Assembly: GCA_965153455.1 (NCBI GenBank)
Contig: OZ234499.1
Coordinates: forward strand, 16,612,271 to 16,676,270
Length of the DNA: 64,000 nt
Reading direction: 5' to 3'
Source: Sphagnum compactum
Lineage: Eukaryota; Bryophyta; Sphagnopsida; Sphagnales
Shown here: positions 1 through 13,887 of the stretch, in pieces
Position numbering within the stretch: position 1 is the first letter of the stretch
Layout of the letters: every line of letters begins with the position of its first letter
Position numbers and translations under genes: made by a program
Notes under the pieces: generated by a model
Seen by the model: the letters and a program-made list of their open reading frames with translations, nothing else
Databases searched by the model: none
What the model was told of the DNA's origin: nothing

Positions 1-190
1 ATTACTTCTGTGGGAAAGTTCTCGAGTTGTGCCCTGATTGACCACAGACCCCACACTTGCGTCCTTCCACGTATTCAAAGTGAGACTTGTCTCTGGTCGT
101 GCTTGTCTTGTTCTTAGAGCCTGCATATAATCGGACGCGTGAAAAAAGGGTGTGAATTTAACCAAAAAAGGTGTGAATTTAAAATTTTCC

Positions 191-365
191 TAAAGTGTGG
201 TGCTATTTGGGAACACCTTGGGAACTTGGGAACATAATAAATGACTATTGAGAATTTAGTGAGAAATGCTGGAACCATGTGGAACACAATTGGGAACACC
301 AAATTCTAAAGAAATCTCATCTTCCCCCATGGTGTGTTGGTCACCATATTTGGCCTAGGCTAATG
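191..365 (+). repeat. Dispersed repeat family 1, member 1
   Basis: Shares the ordered motifs gtggtgctatttgggaac, repeated ttgggaac phrases and a terminal ttggcctaggctaatg with 31257-31516 and 49194-49345. It is non-coding, with no clear terminal repeats or target duplication. The 110-190 flank holds two copies of ggtgtgaattta. Confidence 0.6.
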
Positions 366-734
366 AAAGGGGCACAAACCGTGGGGTGATGTAGCAGATC
401 ACAAATCTTGACTTGAGGATCTGAAGTCGGATCAAACTCACGAATTGCTGAACCCTACACACATTGTTGTTGTGTACCAGGATTTCGTGGTCGAATTGTG
501 TCATTCAATTTGCTGCTAACTGAATGCAGACTAAACATGAGTTGAGTTCACATGACTAGTATTCAAGCTCGCATTCAATGCCACACCAGCAAAAACAAAC
601 CCTAATTGAAAACAGGGGCACTTAAACATCCCAATCATTCTCTGGGAAGACTTCAATACTTTGTGGAGGTTCCCCTGTGTGGGTAGTTCAACAGGTCTTT
701 CTCAGTGCTGGACATCTATACTCTATATTCCCAC

Positions 735-782
735 AGACCTTTCTCAGCCTTTTGGCTAAGATCAAGTGTCAAATCTGTGTTT
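735..782 (+). pseudogene. U2 snRNA 5' fragment (truncated pseudogene)
   Basis: The stretch matches the first ~46 nt of plant U2 snRNA: acctttctcagcc, ttttggctaagatcaagtgt and atctgt. The branch-point recognition GTAGTA is altered to GTCAAA, and similarity ends abruptly soon after. No Sm site or later stem-loops follow, and no clear plant snRNA upstream element and TATA pair stands at the usual spacing. It is probably a truncated retro-copy. Confidence 0.75.
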
Positions 783-1961
783 GCAACAAATCTTGTATGG
801 AAAGATCATGACATTGTATCATCTAGATGATCAAGTATGCACAGAACCATCTACTGGAGCTGTGAGAAAGAATATAATACACGCACGTATGAGATTGGAG
901 AGAAATCTCCACACATCACTTTGCAAGTAACACAACAATGAGTGCAGTCATAAGAGCATGCCCATCTACAGCCCTCTATCAGTATTTAGCACATCCAGTG
1001 TGCACTGTTTAGTTTCTCCCCCATCCCCACCCATGAACCTGAAAAGATAAGACTGTGCAAAGTGAGGAACTATTTAACTCTCGCCACCTGTGCCAATCAT
1101 TGTAATTGGCCAATGAAGAAACAGTCATTTCCTGCTACTGGTGCTCTAGGAGGGCCCCGGTAACATGTGCACATTTCCAAGCCCCAAATAGTTTCATAGT
1201 GTTTTTGGGCAAATCGTCATCCAAAAAGTACTGTACAGGGGCATTTAACTGCTCCCATTTAGTCATAACTCATAACCTTCCAAGAGAGTCACTATGTGTT
1301 CAGACCAACTCCATCACAAAGTAGCAATGTTGACCTCCCATGACTACCCAGTGACTTCATTAGCTCCCAACAATGGGTGTAGAAAAGTATGAAATAATTC
1401 ACCCAAAAGCAAATAGCTCAGGAAGAATATAATATGTAGCTCAGAGATTAATTCATAAAGAGATACAATGGAGCATTTGAAGAAACTGCAACTTCACTTG
1501 AGCTGCTATAGTAGACACCCCCTACTGTACAAGGGACAACAGAGTAGTCCACAGTCATGCATGTTCATTATCTCTACCAAGGACCTTGTGAAGCATCTGT
1601 TTAGTAATCTGCAGTTTGAGATTTCTTTGAGCTACAACCACATCTCTCATTGGAGCTTGTCAAAAACCCTGAGTACATCTGACTGTACTTCTCACAAAAG
1701 TTAGTCTACTACCTGGATCCTTCTCAACAGGGACTAATCAACCAAGATCAATCAGACTACATTGTGAAGTGCAATTTAGTCCTGCCAACATAGGCACAAT
1801 TGTTCACTAGGACTTGTTTGTCCTATGTTGTGAAATGTCTCCACTTATCTTCTGTAGCTTACCAATTGATTTCACTGACATGTTCCTTAGTCAATCAAAT
1901 ATCCTGGCACTTAGATTGATGCACAATCACCAATGTCTTCCTCTATACAGGTTGCTTCTTG
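783..1961. other. Intergenic, no gene seen
   Basis: Both strands hold only short frames without recognisable domains or splice-linked continuations. The right end is the 3' flank of the SDS22 gene. Confidence 0.6.
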
Positions 1962-4900
1962 CTAATGCAGCACTAGATGTGAATCTAACTGCTGCAGCTT
2001 GGGCAGAGCAGCTCGTAGTCTGCGCATGTAGTTAGGATCCAGCTCCTGCAAATACATTGAGAGACATGACATTAGTCTACATTTTCAATGAGAAAATGAT
2101 GTAAAGATATCATCATGAATTGCACCCTTCTTTATGGAGATCTCCAGCACCGTAGAAAGAGGGAGAAAAACCCAAAAGGCAGGTACTTACACAAGGGTTC
2201 CGCTCAAGGTAGATGGTTGTCAGAGAACCCATGCACCCTTCAAGCAACTTCTCAATGCCATCCAATGTTGCAATACTGTTGTCATTAAGCCAAAGATCTT
2301 CCAACCTGCTCGACAGACCACCATCCCATTAGAAGATATATGAACAGTTCGTGAAAACTCAACTAAGCTTTGCCAGCCAAGTCCATGGTCTAGACAATAA
2401 CTCATAAAACTGTGTGACAGCAACAGGTGAGGAAATTACTTGTTTCCAAAACAAGAAAAGAGTCAAAACAGAGGCATCCTGGACAGAGACCACAATACTT
2501 CCAGATTTCCACTTTGGACAGAGCAAGTCTGGATAGAGAGTCAAAATGAGAGCATGTAAGAAAAGCAACCTAGTAAGGTTTTCAATGTCACAAATTTCTG
2601 TTATTTTGTTTGATGCCAAGTCCAACACACGAAGCTTGTGCAATGGCGACAGGCCCTCCATTTGTGAAATAGAGTTGTGGCTCAAATACAGCTCCTCTAG
2701 ATTCACACACTCCTGCCAACCATGGTTTAAAAAATCCCAAATGATTGAAGATTACTGCTAAACTGGATCAAAAACTCTTCACAGAAACCTAACTTGGGTG
2801 CAATTTATCTCAGTAAAGCTAGACAGCCTCCAGACTCAATTGGCATGCAAGGTTTCTGGACAAGTCTTTGATGCTTTTGCTGAGGGCATTCCTTTGGAAC
2901 CAATACCCTAGAAATTGCATCGGAGAGAACATTTTCTCTTTGTCTCCTTCAATGGGAATAGAGATTCTACCTTCCTGCTCTGCATCTGTCTCCTGTTCAA
3001 TAGTGGTCATTGCAACTTACATTTCAGTCTCATTCTAGTCTGAAGGTTAGGCAGGCCTTTCAAAGCACCCCTCAATACTCCCCATGACTGCTGCAATCAG
3101 CTGGAAACAAATTTAGGGATCTTCATGAGCTTGGACTATTTAGCAGCCCATTCCTCTCTGTTTCACTGCATTGAATCTTATCTATCTACACTTTGAAACC
3201 ACTGAATATTTATTAAAGACATGGCCTGTTTAATAAGTCAAGCTTGTTTCCATGGAATAAAATCAACAAATCAGTAAAATTGGTTTTGGCTCATGAAAAA
3301 CTAACAAAGTTAATGGTTTCAACTAAAGCCCAGGAGATCTGCTAATTACCAGACTTGGGCTTGGCAGCATTACACATGCATGAGAGAGAGAGAGAGAGCC
3401 ATGCATGGAGACAGACAGAAATAGAGAGACCTCAAATGCCTGCATGGATGTAAGTCGGTTGCTTTGGATACTGATCCTCACTAGTCCTGTTAACCCACAC
3501 AAGTCCACATTTCGAATGCGGTTTCGCCCCAACCACAGCTCTCGTAATGCTGTCAGCCGTCCAAGTCCCTCCATCACCTGTTCAATTCAAAACCCCCATG
3601 AATCATTGACAATTTATTCAAGCACTACATACATTGCTATCCTCAGCTATCTCTCTGATTCTCATCTGTCTCAAGATCATACACGGCAAGTATAGCTGAT
3701 AAGTGTCACTAATTGTTGGAGAGATGTGTACCCGAATCTTGTTGGAGCCCAGCTCCAGCACCCGAAGATTTTGCAGGTGTTCCAACTCCTCTATTTTTGC
3801 CACTTCATTTTTTTGGACATAAAGCTCCTGGAGCCTTGAGGTAACAACTGACATGCCTTCCAAAGACAGTACCTCATTGAATGAGATGTCCAAAACTTTC
3901 AGATTCACAAAATCCTTAAGTGGGGGGATCTTTGACAGTTTGTTGTCTCGTAGAACCAGTTCCTACAAAGGAAGACAAACTTCAGCATCCTGGCATGATG
4001 TGAGGAGAAAGGAGAGAGCATTTGCATGGAGCAAAAGGATGCGATAAACAAGCCTGATAGCAATAGTGGCACAGAGAATGGAAAAAACATACCTGCATCC
4101 CAAAAAGGGCTGGCCACTGTGCTAGCACATTCACCGCATTATCACCAAACAGGTTCTGCTGAATGCTCAGTTTCTGCACAGGGTACAGATGGTATCAGCA
4201 GCCAACACACAAAAGGTCATGTGAAATGGGCTTTAAGGGTCCCTGTACAGGAAAATGGATGTGATCGGAAGCAACCCATTGTAGGGGGAAATTCTCAACT
4301 GAGTATCCACAATCAACAGCTGAGGAAGCCTGATAGGGTTCAACACTCAAAGAATCTGAGATGGAGCAACATGCTGAGAGAGGAATTTGGAGTTAGAATT
4401 CTAGACACATTACAGTTGTATGCCATGCTCAATTTCTGAAATTGGACATTAGCAATCAACAGCTGAGGAGAACAACAGATGCTTCACCCATGCAGCAAAC
4501 AAGTAGCCATATCTGGTTTTGCGTTAAATTCCTCTGCAGAATTAGAGCATGCACGAAAACTTGCTTTGTGTAAAAGCAAAACCCTAAACCCTGATGCTAA
4601 TATTAACTCCAAATGAGAGCTTCATGGTAGAGCTCGAATTGAGCCCAGTAACACCACAGCATACTTCCCGCCAGGAACATCAGGCATAAGCATTAAAAGC
4701 GCAAGAGATGAAGCTCTAATAAAAACCAGAAAATCAATTACAAAACACTACACCAAAACAAAAGATATACAAACGCTTCTAAAAACACTTGGCGACGAAG
4801 AAGAAGGATGGGGGGAGACAGGGCCGGCCTTTACAGGAGACGAACCTGGAGCTGAGACATATGCGAGATGCGATCGTCCAGAAGCGACAAGCGATTGGCA

Positions 4901-5082
4901 GTCAAGTCAAGCTCCTTGAGAAAAGGTGGCAAGTCCACATCCGCCAGATCGTGCAGCTGTGCACTGGTGAGATCCAGCAAATACTCATCCTCGTCCCCCT
5001 CCTCCTCCTCTTCCTCGTCGCCATTCGCCATCTCCAACTGCTGATGACTATCCCCTTGGTTTTTGTCCACTGCCATCGCCAT
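1962..5082 (-). CDS. SDS22: SDS22-type protein phosphatase 1 regulatory subunit (PPP1R7-like), 7 exons
   Basis: Exons, all reverse strand: 5082-4846, 4173-4093, 3962-3732, 3577-3431, 2712-2570, 2305-2191, 2045-1962. All introns are GT-AG; five junctions are phase 0 and exon 5/6 is phase 2. They join to 345 aa, close to the usual size of this family. The start MAMAVDKN is the first Met before the acidic stretch (residues ~23-33, mostly Glu/Asp) and the first leucine-rich repeat. Repeats of the SDS22 type follow from residue ~55 to ~310, for example LKELDLTANRLSLL, LKVLDISFNEVLSL, LRVLELGSNKIRVM, LRELWLGRNRIRNV, LEELYLSHNSISQM and LRVLDLASNKITEI. The last exon encodes a typical LRR cap, DPNYMRRLRAALPKLQQLD. 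The family binds the PP1 catalytic subunit in nucleus and cytoplasm and controls its maturation and substrate choice. The identity rests on repeat pattern, cap and length; I see no frameshift or missing exon. Intron 4 carries a GA microsatellite. Confidence 0.93.
3382..3398. repeat. GA microsatellite in SDS22 intron 4
   Basis: An uninterrupted GA run lies just downstream (in gene orientation) of exon 4 of the SDS22 gene. Confidence 0.9.
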
Positions 5083-5234
5083 GTCTCCGGAAGAAGCTTT
5101 GTCGTCACCCTGCACTAGTGATGGGGCGTTGTTGGTGTGCGACCCTGCGAGTGAGTACCGAAACCCTAAATCCCAAATATACAAATGGAAAAAAAAACAG
5201 ACCACTGCATAAATGTTACTATCTATTGACGGAT

Positions 5235-5310
5235 ATATATGTTTTCCAATTTTGTGATATAGCCATAATGGCGATCATCCACAAGAGGAATTAACCAAAT
5301 TTGGCCATAG
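5235..5310 (+). repeat. Dispersed repeat family 2, member near the SDS22 5' end
   Basis: Shares tttgtgatatagcc, tggcgatcatcc and accaaatttgg, in that order, with 20990-21060, 50224-50300 and 56105-56175. Shorter relatives lie near 20505, 42830 and 55620. It is non-coding. Confidence 0.6.
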
Positions 5311-8300
5311 GTCAGAGACGAAAGTAGAATTTTTTAAAGAATCCTGGTATATTTTTTGGGGACCTATTGGGAGTTGGAACTTATTGTCCTAATATGGCAA
5401 TTTCAACCGATTGTATTAGGTGACTTGATCTTAGATTATTCTAAATTATTATATTTTAAATTATTTTCACTTCCAGCTTATGTTAGTTTTAGTTATTTTA
5501 TCTTTGGTTATTTTATTTCAAGTTATTATCGAATATTATATTTTATTTTAAACTATTTTACATTATTATAATTTATAGTTTATAACAACCTAAGGTTATA
5601 TAACTTAAAATAAATTATTATATAATAGCTAAGGATGGAATAATTTTTTAAAATCAATACTGGTATAGGATAAAAAAATCTAAAATAGCTTAAAATAACA
5701 TACAACGGAATAGCCTAAAATAATCGATAATAATCTATGGTATAATTATTTATAATAACATAAGGTGGAATAACTTATAATTGTTGAAATAGCCTAAATT
5801 AAAATAGGTTAAAATAAGATTTAAAGTGAATTAACCAATAATAGCATAAGTTGACATAATTCAAAATAGCCTAAGGTGCATAACGCTAAAATAAATTAGA
5901 GTGGATCAACTTAGAATAATTAAAAATAATTAAGATGAAATAATTCAAAATATTTGAAATTATGTAAAGTGGAATAATTTGAAACAACCAACGAGATGAG
6001 AAAATAATCAAAGGAGTTACTCAAGTGAATGAACACTACTTAAAACTTCATTTTTGTATGTTGGAAAAATCAATAGGGAAGCATAATAGTTTGGATTATC
6101 ATTAAAAAAATTTGGATTATTTTCCATCAATTGCAAATTTTACATGCTCAAAACTTTACAAAAATAAAAAATGTTTTTGCATATTTGCATTCAAACCTCA
6201 AATGTGGACAATTTTTTTTTTCAGATGTTTTCTTTTCCTATTAAATGTGCACGATTCCTTTTGAACATTGGAAAGGATTTTAACATTGATCATTAGAAAA
6301 GCAAAAGGATTTGAATTGACGAAAATTGTTTCTATAACTAATTTAAACACATTTGGTTCAAACGTGTTTTTGACCTTGAAAATTATGGATTTTGAAAATG
6401 TGATCTTAATAAAAGTTGTTCATATTTATGTGATAAATGACATGAATGCATAAAATATATGATATTAAATCCATTTGTAATCAAAACTTATTTATATTTA
6501 ACATGTAATGTTAAAATGGGTATCCAAAATACAAATTTTAAAGTTATAGACCAACATAAAATTGACACGTGTCATGTGTAGTCCTTGGAAAAGGACTTTT
6601 ATTTGGGAAATGTTGGTTCCATTTACCATGTTTTCACCCAATGGTGGAATAGCCAAAAATAGCTTAAAGTACAAATCTTTAAAATAAGATGGAGTAGAAG
6701 CTTTAAATAGTTGAAAATAAACTAAAACTGACCTAAACTCTTAGCCTATTGTAATTTAGGGATAACACAAGGGAGCCTACACTAGCATATGAATAATTTA
6801 AAGTAGCTTACATTAACATAAGAATAGCCTAAGACTAACATAGGAACCTAGCTTATGGTAGCCTTTAGTACCCTAAGAATAGCCTAAAATACCTTACATT
6901 AACCTAAGAATAGCCTAAGGATAACATAGGAACCTAGTTTATGGTAGCCTACTACACATATGCTAAGAAAAAAATGTGAATAACAACATGTGATGATAAA
7001 TCATAAATCACATATTTAAATGGTTCAATGATTAAGGACTTGTTTTTTAAGGATGAAAATGAAAGGTTCAAACCTTCACACTTGCACCTTAAGTTGATGG
7101 GCTAAATGACCTTGGTTAAATTATGTTCTTAGGTGCTTAACTTGGCCTTAGTGGCTTGGTGCATAACCTAAGTTCTTAATTTAACTTATTTATGACTTAA
7201 AAATATAATCTATTAACTATTGGTGAATCTGGTTGTCTATCAATGAATTTGATTAACTTTTAGTGAATTCACTTTTCCATAACAATTGATCGTCGTTTAC
7301 TAAGGGGTTAGTCATTTCCACCATAATAAATTTGTTTAAGTTCATTGAAAATTTAGTGAAATACAAAGTGAACTAAGACACATTAATGTAATGATTACAT
7401 TGTGATTTCACCTTGGTGTACATTAAATTAAATTAATCAAAAATTATAGGACCATGCATTTTGTCATTTTCTTGTGAAATGTTCATGAGATTCTTGTAAA
7501 ATTTCAATGAATGTGTAATAATGGTGTAATGTGGAACATTTTTATTAAATTATAAATGGTTTAATTCAATTTTCATGTGCATTTTGGTTAGGAACACATA
7601 GGTGATGTGTGAGCTAGGGTTTGAATGTTTTTATCTAGTGTGCATTTGATAGATCAAACGTTAGAAACATTGTTTGAATTAGAACTGAAAAAATTTATGA
7701 CTGCACTAAAGGAATCTCCAACTTCTAAATGGTCGTAATCAATTATGTGAAATGTGAATGGTAGAGTTTATTAGTTTTTTAAAAGCGTTTACAATGGGAA
7801 GAATAACAAAAAATGAACCACCCTTCTTTTTGGGATCAATTAAAAGGAAGGATTAATGTGTTGTGGGCCACATGTGGCAAATATTGTTGTAGATGTGTTG
7901 ATATGGGAATCTTTTATGTTGGAGTTGATGTACATTATGTGTATACTTGCAATTGATGAGTTTGTATAAAAAGAAATTAAGCAAATTGAAATATGAGGGA
8001 AAATTTGGGTCACAATAACATATGACTTTTTTGATTATGTAACTCATGATTAGGGACCCCTGGGTAAAGTAGCAATATAATCATAAACTTTTCTATTTTA
8101 ATGGCTGTGAGCTTGGATTTAACATAAGTCATCATATAAAGTGATTTTGAAACACATTGTGCATAATAGTTGTGCACAAAGAGTGAAAGTTCAAATTTGT
8201 TGAAAACAAGCAATGTTCATAAAGTAAGGATAACAATGTTAGTACCAAGTGAGACATTCCTTCTCATCATGACTTATTAAAATTTAATGGTACTTTTGTG

Positions 8301-11300
8301 TTAACACATAAGCATTAATATGTAGTTTTTCACTTGGGTGATGTATGGATACCAAATTCAATTGAACCTTAGATTTTTACTGTGGATGTTAGACTTTTCA
8401 GTTCAAGAATAAAAATGTTATTCCATAGAAAAGGATCACATTATTTAGGTAAAGATAATTGGTTTTGATTCCAAATTGATATATCTAAAGTTGAATTTAC
8501 ATAAACCTAAGTGAAATGCATAATCAATGCTTAAATAGGTTACATAATGAAAATGAAAAGTGTGGATGAAGTTTGGATGAAGGATGAATCAATAAATATA
8601 AATGAAAGATAGATAATGGACGAATAATTTGATGACCTATTATAGTCAAATGAATATTACCAATGAAAAAAATTTGTTTGGATGTTTAATGGCACACACA
8701 TAGGAGTAGCATTTATGAAATTCAAAGTTATGAAATAAATATGATAGGGTGCAAACAAGGTATTAGAAGCCAACCCTACCACTAAAGGTGACTATTTTTT
8801 GATGATTTTGGGAATGTTTGCCAACATGATATAACAAATTATGATTAGTTACAAAAGGTGGTGGATTAAAATTCCATGATTTTTATATTGACCAAAAACA
8901 CTCTTGCAAAGAAATGTCAAACTATACTATTGACACTTAGGGTATTTTATGCCACTATATACCTTGGTAAGAGTATCTTTGGCCATTATAATATTATACC
9001 TTGGTACTATGCACCTATACCTTGCCAATGTATTATATTTTTATTATATGTAAAGGTGCATAGATAATTATTTCATTTTGAAGGCATTTTGAATCTTTTG
9101 AAAAATGAAATAAAACCAAAGAAACACAAAAATTATAATGTTTTATGAGTGCTTTCAAAAGCACTTTATTCTCATTGAATTCATTCCAATTGTTTGTGGC
9201 AAGTCCCCATAATATTTTAAAAACATTTTCATACATAAACACATTAAATATTTGCAACTGTAATACTAATTCTGACAACAAAACATGTCAAACATTAGAC
9301 AATCTTTTTATGGTTCTTATTATATTATGAAAATGTTTATTGTACTCAACACTATAGTAATAATAGTCAAGGGAATAATGTTTTTATTCTAATTATTTTT
9401 TTCAATTTTCAATAAACTTAAGTTTTGCATAATGAACCCACACACCCAAGTTAATGCAAATGGTGCTCAAAAATCAAGTAGCAACTTTGGCCATAAATTG
9501 TCAAGCATTTGAACATTTGTTCACTCCTTTAAATAGGACACAATTTTGACCTAAAAGCAAACCACATTTGATTTTAGCTAATAAAAAATTTCCATATAAT
9601 TGTATAGGGTATGTGCACCTATATTGTTTTCACATAAGGTGCAAAAACTAAGATTTACTAAGGTGGAATGTTAATGACATGGCATTTGATCTGATAATGA
9701 AAAAACAATGATGTGTCAAAAGTGACACATTAAACCCATTCCCATGGCACACAATAATAATTTGAAATGGAAATAAATCATAATCATGATGAGTATACAT
9801 ATTAAAAAACCTTTTTAATATTATTTATTTTTTGCAACTTCAAGACTATAAGTTGAGTGCCAGGGCATGCACATGGCTGCTCAAAGGAGGGCTACATAAC
9901 ATGTATTGGATAGGTCCATGTTGTTAGATTTAATCATAAAGAAATATGATAAGCTTGGGTCAAGTTTGACACATTAAAAATGAATAGTCAATTATTTTTG
10001 AAGATGTCATTCATTTTTTCAGAAAATAATTATTGAACTTTTTGTTCATGAAAAATGAAATCCATTTGAAGCATGAATGTATAGAAATTAGATATTTGAT
10101 TTTTGTGGCTACTAGTTTAACTCATATGTTTAACTCCTTTACTAAAACTTTTCTATATGCTTCTTTTCTACTTTCACATTTTTCAATGTACAACAATTAT
10201 CAAATTTGAAAAATTCAATAGATGAGTTTTAATATAATAATTTTAGTTAAATATTCTTGTACTTCTATATAATTGTCACATTTCTTGAATTTGAAAAGGT
10301 GTTTGAAACTTGTAAACTTTTTCATGCTTCTTCAAATTTTGTCAATTGCTCAATGTAGATTTATCAAGGATTTCAATAGGTTTCAATGTCTCTTTGTTTT
10401 CAAAAAAATTAAAATTTTCTTAAAGATTATTTAATGTTAAACCTAACCCTAGGTTAGAATAGTCAAGGATTGGTATCGTTGACTTTTAAGTGCACTTGTT
10501 TTGTGAATGTTTACCATATTAATTCCAATGAAGTAACCATGTACATGATTAATACATGTAAAAGCCCAAGTGATGTCAACATTATGGCACATCTTCATTC
10601 ACAAATTTGGAAATTATATACATCCTAGTTTGATTAAATGGCTTTAGTAGATTATGTGAATTTGATCAATATTCTAAATTATAAAACACAATAAAACCAG
10701 TGGCATGAAAGGCGTCACATAAATTTATGAACATCTATAAATCTTCCCATAATTATTAGTTCAAACAACCAATATTTTTTTATTTGATCAATTCTAAGAT
10801 CACAAGATAGATACCAAAATGTGCAACATAATGATTCACAAAGAATATTCACAAAGTTTTTTTAAAATATTTAAAATATTAATTCAAAAACTATGTGCTT
10901 GATTAAAGTTTCCAAAAAGAACATGACATATAACATGTAGAATGCCATAGACAGAAATTCACATTTGTAATTTAAAAATATTCACAATACACCCAAAAAC
11001 TTTATAACCTTACAAAATAATCATTGTTGTGAATATCAATGAATTTTTATTTTAAATCAAGATTTAGTATCATTTAAAATAATTTGTTGTCACACTTGAT
11101 TGTTATACTAGAAACTTATAATGACCAATTTGATTTGTTAAAACTTGTATTAGTGGAAGATCAACTTATTAGCTTGAACCATAAAAGTAGTTCCACTTTG
11201 GGCTTTGAACTTGATTTTATACTATACCAAATATAAATTTGCTTCTCCATTTGTCAATACTTTATTATTCGCAACTCCTACAATAAAAGAATACTATCAT

Positions 11301-11920
11301 TTGATTATAATTTTGCATTACAAGAATTCATGGTTTTTCAAGATGTCCAACTTGATTACAAGCTTGTTTGTTTTAATTAAAAATTTGGTCAATTTAATTA
11401 GAGGCTCATGGTTACTAAAGTGATATGTTTTTTTTTTGTTGGTTTGATTGATTAAAAAATCTTTTTAGGTGTAATTTTACATTAACATGTGCCAGAATAG
11501 TTATAACCATTATTTTATATTTTGTAGATTTTATAATTTTAGAAAAAACAGAATTACAAATGGAGTTCTTTTAATACAATGTTATTTTCAATATATTGAT
11601 ATACACATTTAAAAAAATTGAAGTCAATTTAATGAATTAAAAAACTACCCAAAAGGGTTCAAATGGGCTATTATCAATCATTTGCCAATGGCTACAATTT
11701 GGGTGTTCATTAATGTGTGCTCATTTGTTTTTGTGTTTTCTACTTGCTTGTTGTGTACAGGTAAAAATATGAACTACCAACACTATTATATAACTTGTCC
11801 ATTTTATAATCCTTTTACACTAGATTTTTTACCCAAAAGACCTCGGACAATTTTGGGACAAGTTAAATAAGACAAATAAATGGTAGTAAAACAAATGTAA
11901 GATGATTAAACATTAACATA
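5311..11920. other. AT-rich desert without genes
   Basis: Very AT-rich, with short frames only. Around 5560-6000 and 6650-6960 the sequence is low-complexity, built from variants of agcctaaaataa and taacataagg. Nothing resembles a conserved protein, tRNA or rRNA. Confidence 0.6.
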
Positions 11921-11926
11921 GTGCCA

Positions 11927-12185
11927 CAATGGCATGTCTAATATGATTAACTATGTGACTAAATGCAATGATGTGGCATGTCCATTCTAACAAATTGTGT
12001 GATTGAATTGATGATGTGTCATGTTTATTTTAACAAATTATGTGACTAAATTGATGATGTGGCATGTCCATTCTAACAAACTATGTGATTGAATTAATGA
12101 TGTTGCATGTCTATTTTGTCTAATCGTGTGAATGAATGTAATGACATGGCCTGTTCATTATGACTAAATACCTGATTAAATATGA
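11927..12185 (+). repeat. 43-bp minisatellite, about six units
   Basis: The core gatgtggcatgtccattcta recurs with its first base at 11970, 12013, 12056, 12099 and 12143, plus a more diverged unit near 11927. The period is 43-44 bp. Non-coding. Confidence 0.85.
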
Positions 12186-12283
12186 TTATTTATAGAATAA
12201 TTATGATCTAAATAACTTTTTTTTAATATTTTTATTTTTATTTTTAAAAACATAGAATAAATTGTAATTTAAAGATGTCTCTG

Positions 12284-12910
12284 CTACATCTTTGTGGTTG
12301 ATAAAATTCCAAAACATGAAGTACTATTTTTAAAGTATTTTACATCCTTTTTGGAATCACTATGAGCACCACCAGTCAACCCTGCTACATGGTTTTTAAG
12401 AACAACCTTCACAGCACTTACATCAATAGTGATGTGTTTTCCTGTTGATTTGGAATGAAAGGCATCATAAATTGTTCTCTTAATTGAACTTGCAGTATCA
12501 CAAAGATACCGAAAATCATTAGGGCTTGCAGATTTCTCAACTTTTCCTTTATTGTAGTAATCTTGAAGGTTTGATAGAATTGGGAGTTTCAATCACTTGT
12601 TCTTGAGTCATTTTCTTAATAATGAAGGGATTGAGTTGGGTAGTAATCCATGCACTCAAAGTTAAATCCTTGTTTGCTTTGGTAGGCCCAGTCACATTTG
12701 GCAATTCCTGATCATCAGCATTTGGCAAATTCAATGATTCCACATGAGTAGTTGAAGTCCATTGATGAACAAAGAAAAGAGTTGTGATTGTCGGCAATTG
12801 CGTTCAACTTTTCAAGGGCATCTTTTGTTGTTTTGGAAGAGTCTGAAGTCAACAAGTCCAAGAAACCTTCTTGAGCAACAGAAGGCTCCCCAGTTCTTGC
12901 TTGGTATTCT
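12284..12910 (-). pseudogene. Decayed gene remnant, unrecognised
   Basis: On the reverse strand three frames follow one another and can be joined only through frameshifts near 12785 and 12590. The first reads EPSVAQEGFLDLLTSDSSKT, the second includes QELPNVTGPTKANKDLTLSA, the third includes RTIYDAFHSKSTGKHITIDV. The soluble composition without low complexity suggests a former protein-coding region. I do not recognise the family. Confidence 0.4.
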
Positions 12911-13439
12911 TTTGGGTATCTTTCTTTCTTTTATTAATCTAATGTAACTATAGTAATCATCATGTCAATGATGTTATTGTGGCCTCCATTGGCTTCTTTT
13001 GAATTCTTACTCTTTTCCAGAAGCAAGATCAATTTTAAAGCAAAAGAAGACAAATCCACAAACAACAATTTATGAGAAAACATTCATTTCTTCTTCATAT
13101 GAGCAAAGATTTTGGAGAAATCAACAAGTGCATTGCAATCCAATCCAAAATCCCATTTGGATCATTCTATAGTTGTAGAAAGAACTTCATAGATTGAGCA
13201 AAATTAAAATCTCCTTGCAAAATCAAAGAACCAATAGCTAAAAGAAAATTGGGAAGAAAATGGATTACTACTAATGATGTGATGACTGTTGTTATTTGCA
13301 ATACTTTGTAGTAGAGTTTTGAAAAGCTTATTTATCGGCCAGTCGATGAAGTTTTAATGAGTTATGAGGTGGGAGTTCAATTGCAATAGTTTCAATGGCA
13401 TCGCACATCATCATGCAGATCATGTAGCTACTCATGAAT

Positions 13440-13887
13440 TGCAGGAAGAGGTGAACTTGTTAATTGCCAAGCTTAGGCTTGTTATTTGTCACAGAAGCAC
13501 CACGTGAAAGAAGCTTTAAGACCTTTAGAAGAAAAGCTAGCTGGTGCGACATAGAGGACAATAAAAACTTGAAAGAAAAGTTGGGTAAATAGAAACATGC
13601 TATGCATGTAAGAAGACAAGAGGTCCAAAACTTGGAAATGCTTTCTTTGAAATTGCAATTCAACAACAACAACATGAACTTGTTTCCAAATCTTTGAGCT
13701 CAAGGAACAACTCCACGAAAGAATTGCAACCACCAAACTCAAGGTGCTTTACTTGGACAAAAGCTCCAAGCAAGTGGAGAAATTACAGTTGAAGTTTTAT
13801 CAAGCGATTAAAGAGAGAGATGACATGCACTTGTGGAAGCAAAAAACAAAAGAGCGGATTCAAACCCAAAAGCAGAAGAAGGCATAA
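13440..13887 (+). pseudogene. Remnant of a coiled-coil protein gene
   Basis: The + strand reads heptad-like, charged sequence broken by stops and frame changes: QEEVNLLIAKLRL, KEALRPLEEKLAG, RRQEVQNLEMLSLKLQ, then the longest piece from 13699, LKEQLHERIATTKLKVLYLD continuing to QTQKQKKA and a stop at 13887. The regular Leu/Lys/Glu spacing indicates a coiled coil. No specific family is identifiable. Confidence 0.45.
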
